From contig JAIOTH010000046.1 of assembly GCA_021106915.1 (NCBI GenBank), positions 1-7,941 on the forward strand: a DNA stretch of 7,941 nt, given 5' to 3'. The DNA is from a bacterium. Lineage in GTDB: Bacteria > Patescibacteriota > Patescibacteriia > UBA1558 > S5-K13. Positions 1 through 7,200 of the stretch are shown here, one piece after another (within the stretch, counting starts at the first letter, position 1; each line of letters starts with the position of its first letter). Made by a program: the position numbers and the translations under genes. The notes beneath the pieces are model-generated. The model made no database searches. It was not told the DNA's origin and saw only the letters and a list, made by a program, of their open reading frames with translations.

Positions 1-30
1 CACTCTTTCCCTACACTACGTTCTTCCGAT
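1..30. other. Probable Illumina adapter remnant at contig edge
   Basis: The first 30 bases match the TruSeq universal adapter, read from its second base, at 28 of 30 positions. Only positions 17 (T for G) and 21 (T for C) differ, and the match breaks at position 31. A run of this length matching a sequencing adapter at the exact start of an AT-rich sequence is very unlikely by chance. It should be treated as technical contamination, and position 1 as a contig end. The adapter comparison is from memory. Confidence 0.85.
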
Positions 31-143
31 TGTTGAATAGTAAAAAAAATTATTTATTAGAATAGTTTTTTGGATTTAAATTTTGTTTAACAGGGTCAAT
101 AGATAACTAAAAAATAAACAATAAGCTATAAAAACTACTTGAT

Positions 144-1244
144 CTAAAACTTCCCCTCCAAAATAGCTTGGTGAATATTTTTCATTAAATCTAAATAAAA
201 CTCAATATTATTCAAAGTTGCTAAACGAAAAGCTAAAGGATCACCAATTTTAAATAAATGATACAAATAAGCCTTAGTATATTTTTGTAATTCTAAAATT
301 TGAGAATTGGCATTGATTGCTTGAAAATCCGTTGAAAATTTTCGATTATTAATATTCTCAGTTCGATAAAATTTATTTTTCAATGATGCATTATTAAAAA
401 AATATAAACGCCCATGACGAGCTTCTCGACTAGGAATAACACAATCAAACATATCTACTCCTCTTTTAACAGCCTTAATAATATTATCCGGATAACCAAC
501 GCCCATTAAATAACGCGGTTTATTATCTGGCATTTCTAAAACTAAATAATCTAAAACCTTATACATTTCTTCTTTACTCTCACCAACCGCTAAACCTCCA
601 ATAGCATAACCATTAAAATCTATTTTTAATAGACTCTCTAAACTTCTTAATCTTAAATTTTTATTAAGACCTCCTTGAATAATTCCAAAAAGTAAATTTT
701 TATTTTGGGGGTCTAATTTTTGTTTAGCTTGTTTACATTTTTTAGCCCATAAAATAGTTAAATCCAAAGCATTTTCTAAGTCTTTGGATTTTGATTTAGA
801 ATCTAAACAAACGTCTAAGACCATTTGAATGTCTGAATTTAAAACTGATTGAATTTTCATCACCTTTTGAGGTGTAAATAAATGTTTTGATCCATCATAA
901 GTAGATTGAAATTCTACTCCTTTTTTAGTTAATTTTCTAATTTTAGCTAAAGAAAAAACCTGAAAACCACCCGAATCCGTTAAAATAGGACCTGGATAAT
1001 TCATAAAATTTTGTAAACCCTTAAACTTAGAAATAATTTTTAATCCTGGTCGAAGGTAAAGATGATAAGTATTTGATAAAATAATTTCTGGATTTAATTT
1101 CCGAAGATCCTCAAAACCTAAAGTTTTTATAACTCCTCGAGTAGCAATCGGCATAAAAAATGGGGTTTTTATTTTCCCTGATTTAGTTTTTAAAACACCG
1201 GCTCGCGCCCGTGATTTTATAGATTTTTTATTTATTTTGAACAT
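144..1244 (-). CDS. tgt: tRNA-guanine(34) transglycosylase lacking the zinc site
   Basis: TGT replaces guanine 34 of GUN anticodons with preQ1, the base-exchange step of queuosine synthesis. The 366 residues match the usual family length. The general-base region TDSGGFQ is at 89-95 (D90), IQGG is at 189-192, GGLAVGES is at 216-223, and the nucleophile block GVDMFDCV is at 262-269, with D267 aligning to the E. coli nucleophile D264. C146 and V220 are the residues expected of a bacterial preQ1-type pocket. The segment after D144 is unusual: D-V-C-L-D stands where most bacterial enzymes have D-E-C-T/P. Most strikingly, the C-x-C-x2-C...H zinc site is gone: S314, I316, L319 and N345 occupy the ligand positions, while the flanking YTKAYLYHL (322-330) aligns without gaps. 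The start fits the family N-terminus, but there is no Shine-Dalgarno because a tandem repeat lies directly upstream. The stop is TAG. Identification is secure; activity without zinc is unknown. Confidence 0.95.
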   Translation of the reverse strand: MFKINKKSIKSRARAGVLKTKSGKIKTPFFMPIATRGVIKTLGFEDLRKLNPEIILSNTYHLYLRPGLKIISKFKGLQNFMNYPGPILTDSGGFQVFSLAKIRKLTKKGVEFQSTYDGSKHLFTPQKVMKIQSVLNSDIQMVLDVCLDSKSKSKDLENALDLTILWAKKCKQAKQKLDPQNKNLLFGIIQGGLNKNLRLRSLESLLKIDFNGYAIGGLAVGESKEEMYKVLDYLVLEMPDNKPRYLMGVGYPDNIIKAVKRGVDMFDCVIPSREARHGRLYFFNNASLKNKFYRTENINNRKFSTDFQAINANSQILELQKYTKAYLYHLFKIGDPLAFRLATLNNIEFYLDLMKNIHQAILEGKF

Positions 1245-1247
1245 TTT

Positions 1248-1354
1248 TATACTAATGATACGAATTATATGATACTAATATACTAATGATACGAATTATA
1301 TGATACTAATATACTAATGATACGAATTATATGATACTAATATACTAATGATAC
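1248..1354. repeat. 31-bp tandem repeat array, about 3.5 copies
   Basis: Three perfect 31-bp copies begin at 1251, 1282 and 1313. An 11-base partial copy follows at 1344-1354, and 3 matching bases precede the array at 1248-1250. The array stops 3 bases short of the tgt start codon, so it forms the whole proximal upstream region of that gene. Each copy is itself built of short direct repeats: on the minus strand ATTAGTAT occurs twice in succession across the unit junction, and GTATCAT occurs twice 14 bp apart. I see no significant inverted symmetry, so it does not look like a hairpin or a CRISPR array. Confidence 0.95.
1264..1331 (-). promoter_or_regulatory. Three candidate -10 boxes inside the tandem repeat
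   Basis: On the minus strand every repeat copy contains a perfect TATAAT, at 1264-1269, 1295-1300 and 1326-1331. The copy nearest tgt lies 19 nt before the ATG, so a transcript from it would have a leader of only about a dozen bases. No good -35 box accompanies them; at a 17-bp spacing the hexamer is GTATCA, 3 of 6 matches. In such AT-rich DNA TATAAT arises readily, so the promoter role is inference. The position and the missing ribosome-binding site are what make it plausible. Confidence 0.35.
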
Positions 1355-1385
1355 TTTTGAGAATTGTCATTCCGGGCTTGATCCG

Positions 1386-1405
1386 CCTGCCTGCCGGTAG
1401 GCAGG
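1386..1405. repeat. 20-bp palindrome nested within the REP-like element
   Basis: The 20 bases CCTGCCTGCCGGTAGGCAGG are self-complementary except for one symmetric pair, which can form a G-T wobble. They lie exactly between CCG (1383-1385) and GAAT (1406-1409). If removed, the flanks join to CCGGAAT, the exact complement of ATTCCGG at 1369-1375. This is what insertion of one palindrome into the arm of another would leave. Confidence 0.7.
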
Positions 1406-1432
1406 GAATCTTGAAATCCTGAATAAATTAAG

Positions 1433-1453
1433 ATCCTGAGTCAAGCTCAGGAT
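1433..1453 (-). terminator. Hairpin downstream of the surface-protein gene, possible terminator
   Basis: A perfect 8-bp stem (1433-1440 with 1446-1453) encloses a 5-base loop. It lies 56 nt past the stop codon of the 676-residue gene. On the minus strand it is followed by CTTAATTTATTC, which is U-rich but not a clean run of U, so termination would be weak at best. It is also part of the REP-like element and may have no role in transcription. Confidence 0.3.
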
Positions 1454-1509
1454 GACATCTTCAGGATGACATTATTATTCCATGATGAAATTGATATTAC
1501 ATACATATC

Positions 1510-3540
1510 TTATTCTAAACTATCTAAATCATCTAAATCTGTAACCTTACTCTTTCCAGTAGCTTTTTCGTCTTCACTTAAATCTGTAGTTAAGTAACTA
1601 TTAGTAATAATTATTTTACCCTTTGAATAATCGTCTTCAGCTTTCAAAGTAATCATATTATTTAGAGTAGCCACTTTATCAACTTGAGTTTGATCAGCTG
1701 TTAATAAAACATTAAACTTAGCCACGGTTTCTTTATTTTTTTCTAAACTATCAACGTGCCAAACTATTTCTTTAGTGTCATTATTAAAAACTAAATCTTG
1801 TCCCTCTAAAACAACTCCTTCGCCCCATTCTACTGCTGGTGGTAAAATAGTTCTAATATAGATATCTTTCAAATTATTTAAAATTGGTTTTACTTTCCAA
1901 ATAATCTGATAACTAGTAGTTTCACCAACTATTGGTGGTAATGGTCCTGAGCCTATTTCTTCCCCTGACTCACTATAATAACGAGCATAAGTTGTGAAAT
2001 CAATCAAACCATTAATTTTATTAATAAGAATATTAGAGTCAATAAATTTTTCATCTTCTTTTAAATTGCTATTCCGCAATTCTACTCTAGAATTAACAAC
2101 ATGGTTATCTTTATCAATATACTCCTCAGAAAATTCTTTAACCTTAATACTAAAATAAATTTTGCCTTCTTGTTTTGGTTCTAATTTATCTAAAGAAGGT
2201 ATAGTTCTTTTATCCCATAATATTGAAAATTCAGCTTGATCCAAAAAACCAGTAAAATCATCCTCTAAAGTATCCCAATCTAAATATTCTGATTCCATAA
2301 AAACTTTAATGGAAACATCTTCTAAAATCTCATCTGTATTATTTTTATAATAAATTTCATATTCTAATTCATTAGCCCAATCAATAGCTAAATCTTGATG
2401 ATCATTATTAATGGAAATTTTTAAACTAGCTGTAACATTTGAAAGACCAATATCTTTAATCACTGTTGAATAAGTACGCCAATTAGGATTTTCTTCACCA
2501 ACCAAAGGAATTTCAATAGCTAAAGATTTAATTTCCAAAATAGCTCCTATACTTGAAGAAGAAACTTTTTCTAAATCAAAAAATCCTATTATTTTCAAAA
2601 TTCCTTCCTCTTCTGATTTAATTTTGTTAATCGACCAAGTATCATTAAGTAAAAATTTAGCATCACCTTCACTTTCTAAAATAGTAAAATTATCTGGATA
2701 GTCCATCTTAATCCTAAAATTATCTAAAGGCCCTTTAGTTATATTTTTATACCTAACATTATAAGTGACTCGGTTATTATTTCCTATTTTATCAGGAGCT
2801 TCTAAAAAAAACTCCATTAACTTTTCAACAACCTTTATTTTTTTATCAGCTACTGCCTCAAAATTTGAACTAAAATTAGCTGGCTCATAAGATAAAACTG
2901 CTTCTAAGTCTAATTCCTGATCAACTTCTCCAATTACCTGTGATTCAATTTCAATTTTACCAGTTTCACCAGGTTTTAAATCTTCTAAATTCCAAACACC
3001 TAAAGACAAAGTTGAAGCATAAGGATTAGAAGTTATAAAATGAAAACCATCTGGATAATTTACTCGTAACTCTAAATTTTTAATTTTTACACTTTCTCGA
3101 TTTTGATACTTAATAACATATTTATAACCCTGACCAGAAACTATTTCTTCATCTCCAGAAATTTCTACTAAAACGCCAGTCTCTGAAAATTCCTTATTAT
3201 CAAAAAACATCCAACCTAAAATACTAGCTCCTAAAATCAAAATCAAAAAAATTATTGTTAAAACTATTGTTATGTTTTTACGAGAAGGTTTTCTCTTAAA
3301 AGAATTTCCTTTATTTTTATTAGTCCAAATAGAAGCTATATCCTCTGTAAAATTAACCCGATCCGAATCTGATCCTCGCACACTTTTAATTTTTTTCTTA
3401 TTTGGAATTCGAGGCTTGATTTCAGTATCAATAATATTATCATTCCTGTCTAACTTTTTAATATTTACTCCCAAGCCTAAATTAGGTTTTGATTCTGATA
3501 AATCTAAAATATTTTTTTTTAATTTCTTTTTGTTTTTCAT
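1510..3540 (-). CDS. Membrane-anchored surface protein with Ig-like/DUF11-type repeats
   Basis: I do not recognise a named family. The 676 residues start with a lysine-rich, probably cytoplasmic tail (1-88), followed by one hydrophobic segment (about 90-112). Basic residues immediately before it predict N-in, C-out topology. The rest looks extracellular and beta-rich, with about four related modules near 122-240, 241-345, 370-505 and 510-650. They share a Y-x-(I/V)-x-(Y/W)-(K/Q)-N-like strand (YVIKYQN at 141, YNVRYKN at 260, YEIYYKN at 394), a YPD(G/N)F turn in the first two, and a W-x-(L/I)-(E/K)-x-L/I...G/E closing strand. This resembles DUF11/Ig-like folds of cell-surface proteins. There are no cysteines for disulfides and no LPxTG sorting signal; the C-terminus is acidic. 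The start is supported by an AAGGA 10 nt upstream. A role in surface structure or cell contact is inference. Confidence 0.85.
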   Translation of the reverse strand: MKNKKKLKKNILDLSESKPNLGLGVNIKKLDRNDNIIDTEIKPRIPNKKKIKSVRGSDSDRVNFTEDIASIWTNKNKGNSFKRKPSRKNITIVLTIIFLILILGASILGWMFFDNKEFSETGVLVEISGDEEIVSGQGYKYVIKYQNRESVKIKNLELRVNYPDGFHFITSNPYASTLSLGVWNLEDLKPGETGKIEIESQVIGEVDQELDLEAVLSYEPANFSSNFEAVADKKIKVVEKLMEFFLEAPDKIGNNNRVTYNVRYKNITKGPLDNFRIKMDYPDNFTILESEGDAKFLLNDTWSINKIKSEEEGILKIIGFFDLEKVSSSSIGAILEIKSLAIEIPLVGEENPNWRTYSTVIKDIGLSNVTASLKISINNDHQDLAIDWANELEYEIYYKNNTDEILEDVSIKVFMESEYLDWDTLEDDFTGFLDQAEFSILWDKRTIPSLDKLEPKQEGKIYFSIKVKEFSEEYIDKDNHVVNSRVELRNSNLKEDEKFIDSNILINKINGLIDFTTYARYYSESGEEIGSGPLPPIVGETTSYQIIWKVKPILNNLKDIYIRTILPPAVEWGEGVVLEGQDLVFNNDTKEIVWHVDSLEKNKETVAKFNVLLTADQTQVDKVATLNNMITLKAEDDYSKGKIIITNSYLTTDLSEDEKATGKSKVTDLDDLDSLE

Positions 3541-3550
3541 ATATTAATAA

Positions 3551-3555
3551 TCCTT
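3551..3555 (-). promoter_or_regulatory. Shine-Dalgarno site of the surface-protein gene
   Basis: On the minus strand GAAGGA is followed by a 10-nt AT-only spacer and then ATG at 3540. It is the only recognisable Shine-Dalgarno among the four genes, and it fixes the start of the surface-protein gene ahead of its lysine-rich N-terminus. Confidence 0.65.
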
Positions 3556-3588
3556 CAAGTTTAGCTCGATACTAATTCATAATCCTAA

Positions 3589-4227
3589 TTATTGATATTT
3601 AAAATTTACTTCTTTTTCTAAAATCGACTCAAAACAAGAAGCAAAATAATTATTTATCATTAAAAAATCTTTATCTTTCAATTTTAATTTTAACATCAAT
3701 TCTCTATTTTTTAAATAGTCGTTTTCCAGCATTAATTTTAACAACTTAACCAACAAAACTGGCAAATCTATTTCCTGAGGCCTAAAACCAGTTTTTTTCA
3801 AAAGGTCAGCATAATAAGCTAATTTTAAATTCCTTTTTTGAATAATATTTAAATCCTTGGAATTTAAATCATTAAAAAATAAAGAAGTATTTTGATAAAT
3901 TTCTTTTTCTGAAAAATTTGGAAAAATAATATTAATCAAAATTTTAACCACTTGGTTAAAAATAATAAAAATTTTATAATCAACAAAAAAATTTCGAGCC
4001 TTAATAACTTTAACCTGAACTATTTTGTTAAATTCTTTATTAGTAGCCAACATTAAAAAAACTTCATTACCTGGTAATAAAAATCCTGATAATTTACTAC
4101 TTGAAGCTCGAACTGATTTAGAAAAAGCCCTAATTAAACCTTTTTCTAGAGTTAAAATATAATAAAATCGATCCTTATCTTTATAGTCTTGAGAACTTAA
4201 TATTATAACTCGCACATTAATTTCCAT
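3589..4227 (-). CDS. recO: DNA repair protein RecO
   Basis: RecO loads RecA on SSB-coated single-stranded DNA and anneals strands in the RecFOR recombination pathway. The N-terminal ~75 residues fit the RecO OB fold: a strand leading into S-x-x-D-Y-K-D-K-D (11-19), then L-x-L-E-K-G-L (26-31) and a G-F-L-L-P-G-N-E turn (48-55). A helical domain follows, with a K-x-x-Y-Y-A-D-L-L-K-K-T-G stretch near 135-147 where the family has its conserved AYxxEL-type helix. At 212 residues it is shorter than the common ~240. The Cys4 zinc module of many RecO proteins is absent; only one cysteine (C198) is present. E. coli RecO also lacks that module. The gene begins 10 nt after the ileS stop with no clear Shine-Dalgarno (an AAGG lies 15 nt upstream, too far), which suggests translational coupling. 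Sequence similarity is moderate, so the call rests on the N-terminal pattern and length. Confidence 0.8.
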   Translation of the reverse strand: MEINVRVIILSSQDYKDKDRFYYILTLEKGLIRAFSKSVRASSSKLSGFLLPGNEVFLMLATNKEFNKIVQVKVIKARNFFVDYKIFIIFNQVVKILINIIFPNFSEKEIYQNTSLFFNDLNSKDLNIIQKRNLKLAYYADLLKKTGFRPQEIDLPVLLVKLLKLMLENDYLKNRELMLKLKLKDKDFLMINNYFASCFESILEKEVNFKYQ

Positions 4228-4237
4228 TTTTTAAATA

Positions 4238-7200
4238 TTAAACCTTAACTAAGGCAATCTTAACACTATATTCGTTAACCTTTAATTCTTTTTCTATAAG
4301 ACAATCCTCTACTTCGCCTTGCTTTAAATGATCAGCTAAAACGCTATTTTTTAATTCTCTAGTATTATTTTCATCTTTAATTAGAGCTAATAAATCATAA
4401 TGTTCGCTGGTATAATAAATATCAACTTTATCTTGAATAGTTAATTGGGCCTTCTTACGAAGAGCATTAATATTTCTAATTAACTCTCTCAAATCACCTT
4501 CCTTTTTTAATTCCAAATTTATTTCTGTATCTAATTTAACAGTATCTTTTCCTAATTTTTTGTTAAACTCAACTGTTTTAATATTAACTTCTTCGGCAAT
4601 AATTTGCTCAAATTCATCATTTAAAGCTTTTTCATTAAAACGATATTCTATACCTGCCAAAGGTTGTCTAACTTTTATTCCAGCTTGATCTCTCAAATTA
4701 TGAGATTTCTCTACAACTTTACGAGCTGTTTCCATGTCCTCCAATAATTTAATTTCTTCCCTGGTTAATTCTTCTGCTTTTGGCCAAGCAACTAAATGAA
4801 CTGATTTTTCCTGACCATGCATTTCTTGGTATAAATTCTCTGCCAAAAATGGCATAAAAGGAGCAATTAACTTACTAAACTCCAAAATAATATAATACAA
4901 AGTTTTAATTCCTAATTTGTCACTATTTTTAAATCTATCTCGAGAACGACGCACATACCAAGTTGATAATTCTAAAATAAATTCTCCAATGGAATCAAGA
5001 GATTTCTTCACTTCATATTTATCTAAATTACTAGTGACATTTTTATTTAATTCTTTTAGTTTAGCTAAAATCCATTTATCTAATAAATGTTCTATTTCTT
5101 CAGGATCAAAATTGACATCATCCTCTTGAGCATACATTTTATAAAAATGAACGACATTATTTAAGGTTGAAATATATCGATAATGAACACTTGCTAAATC
5201 TTTTTCTGAAAAACATAAATCACCAGCTTTAACAATTGGTGAGGAAAGTAAATAATACCTCAAAGTATCTGCTGAATATTTATAAATCATTTCTGCTGGA
5301 TCTGGATAATTTTTTAACCTCTTAGACATTTTTTTACCATCCTCAGCTAAAGCCATACCATTTACTACTACATTTTTAAAAGCTGGTTTATCAAATAAGG
5401 CCGTAGATAAAACTAATAAAGTATAAAACCAACCTCTAGTTTGATCCTGTCCTTCCGCAATAAAATCAGCCGGAAAATTATTTTCAAACCATTCCTTATT
5501 TTCAAAAGGATAATGAACTGAAGCATAAGGCATGGCTCCTGATTCAAACCAACAATCTAAAACATCTGGTATGCGTTTCATTTCCTGATTACATTTTTTA
5601 CATTTAATAGTAACTTTATCTACATTTTGCTTATGTAAATCAAAAGCTTGTCCATTAGAATCAAGACAAAAAGTCTCTATATTATTATGCTCCAACTGCT
5701 CGCTAGCAAAAAAATCACTTAATGAAACATTATAAAGAAATTTAGATATAGAACCATTAATGCCACCATGACTTACAAGCAAAACAGTCTGACCCTTATA
5801 ATTTTCAAAAACTTTTTTTATAAATTTTCTAACTCTTTCCGCTATCTCTGCTCTAGTTTCTCCTGTTTTACCTAATCTGAATTTAAACTTCTCCTCTAAT
5901 GAAGTAATTTTTTTATATTCTTGATAATTAGAATCCTTCAATATTTCCTCTCTTGGTAAATCCTCCCATTCTCCATGATCATATTCAATAATTAAATCAT
6001 CATAAACAATATCAACATTTAATTTATCGTTTAATATTTCTGCTGTTTGTTTAGTTCTTAAAGTTGGTGAAGATATAATGACATCAACCTGATCATTTAT
6101 TTTTTTAGCTATCTTTTTAACTTCTTCTCGTCCTTTTTCTGTCAATGGAAATTTATCTATTGTACGAGATTTTATATTTAACACATTCTTTTCACTTTCA
6201 CCATGCCTAACAAAAATTATTTTAGTTAATGGCTGAGTAGCATTCTTTTGTAAATCACTAATAGAACCAATTACTTTAATTTCACCACAATCACATTTCC
6301 AAATCGGTAATACTGAACCCCAATATCTTTGTCTAGAAATTGACCAATCTCGAGCGCCTTCTAACCACTTACCCATCCGACCATCTTTAAAATTATTAGG
6401 AACCCAATTTACTTTCTGATTATTGGCAATTATTTGATCTTTAATAGCTATCACTTTTACAAACCAAGATTTAGTAGCATAATTTAATAAAGGAGCATCA
6501 CAACGCCAACAATGAGGATAAGAATGCTCATATTTTTTCTTCTCAAAAAGTAAATCTTTTTTAGCTAAATATTTAATAATCTCAACATCAGTTTTTTGAG
6601 CATCTTCTTTGGGTTTCACTTCCATTTTCTCAAATTCCTTCATCTCTTCCGTGAAACGACCATTAGCATACACATGCTGAACAAATGGTAAATTATTTTT
6701 TTTTCCTAAATTCATATCATCTTCACCAAAAGCTGGAGCAATATGTACAATTCCAGTTCCATCTTCAATAGTTACAAAATCAGCATTATATATTTTCCAA
6801 CCATTTTTTATATTTTCTAATTCTTCATTACTGGAATAAAAATTAAATAATGGTTTATATTTTTGACCAATTAATTTTGAACCTTTAAATTCTTCTATTA
6901 TCTCTGGACATTGGACAGCTTCTTCTCCTTCTTTTTTTACATGTGCATAAACCAAATCACAAGCTAACTTTAAACTATCAGTATCCGGTCTATCATATAA
7001 ACTTTCAAAAATTTCTTTAGAAAGAATAATATTAATATAATTTAATTCCCCTGTACTTTGTCTTTTAATAGCGTCTAAAACTTTTACCTTTACATAATCC
7101 ATTTTTTTACCAACAGCCAAAGCTACATTTCCTGGCAAAGTCCAAGGAGTAGTTGTCCAAGCTAAAACAAAAGTTCCCGGCTCGCTAATTAATTCAAACT

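Larger units (their letters stand above)
1365..1472. repeat. REP/MITE-like composite palindromic element
   Basis: This GC-rich island stands out from its AT-rich surroundings. It opens with TGTCAT (1365-1370) and closes with the complement ATGACA (1452-1457). The closing part recurs 14 bp later, since TCAGGATGACAT is present at 1447-1458 and at 1461-1472. Inside are a left imperfect palindrome (arms ATTCCGG at 1369-1375 and CCG/GAAT at 1383-1385 plus 1406-1409) and a right hairpin (1433-1453). There is no ORF, so any movement would need a transposase in trans. The pattern resembles intergenic extragenic palindromes seen in many bacteria. Copy number in the genome cannot be judged from here. 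Confidence 0.7.

Noticed and set aside
71..99. Minus-strand TTGACC (94-99) as a promoter reading out of the window
   Set aside because: No acceptable -10 box lies 16-18 bp downstream, and no gene follows before the contig edge.
1248..1354. Tandem array as a CRISPR
   Set aside because: The copies are directly adjacent with no variable spacers, there is no palindromic repeat unit, and no cas gene is in the window.
3272..3547. Plus-strand open frame opposite the 5' end of the surface-protein gene
   Set aside because: It is antisense to a confidently called gene, consists of phenylalanine/leucine-rich low-complexity translation from the complement of lysine codons, and has no recognisable motif.
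3561..3588. GATACTAAT in the recO/surface-protein gap as a stray copy of the tandem repeat
   Set aside because: Only 9 bases are shared, which is expected by chance in DNA this AT-rich, and the flanks do not match the 31-bp unit.
4917..5129. Plus-strand open frame of 70 codons inside ileS
   Set aside because: It lies antisense to the anticodon-binding region of IleRS and shows no motif or independent start signal.
5645..6226. Insertion in IleRS as an intein
   Set aside because: There is no N-terminal Cys/Ser splice block, no terminal HN followed by Cys/Ser/Thr, and no endonuclease motif. The insert is instead a clear histidine phosphatase.
5645..6226. Insertion in IleRS as a simple chimeric assembly of two genes
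   Set aside because: The frame is continuous at both junctions, synthetase sequence resumes exactly at the second half of the same zinc module, and base composition does not change. Read-level support still cannot be seen from here.
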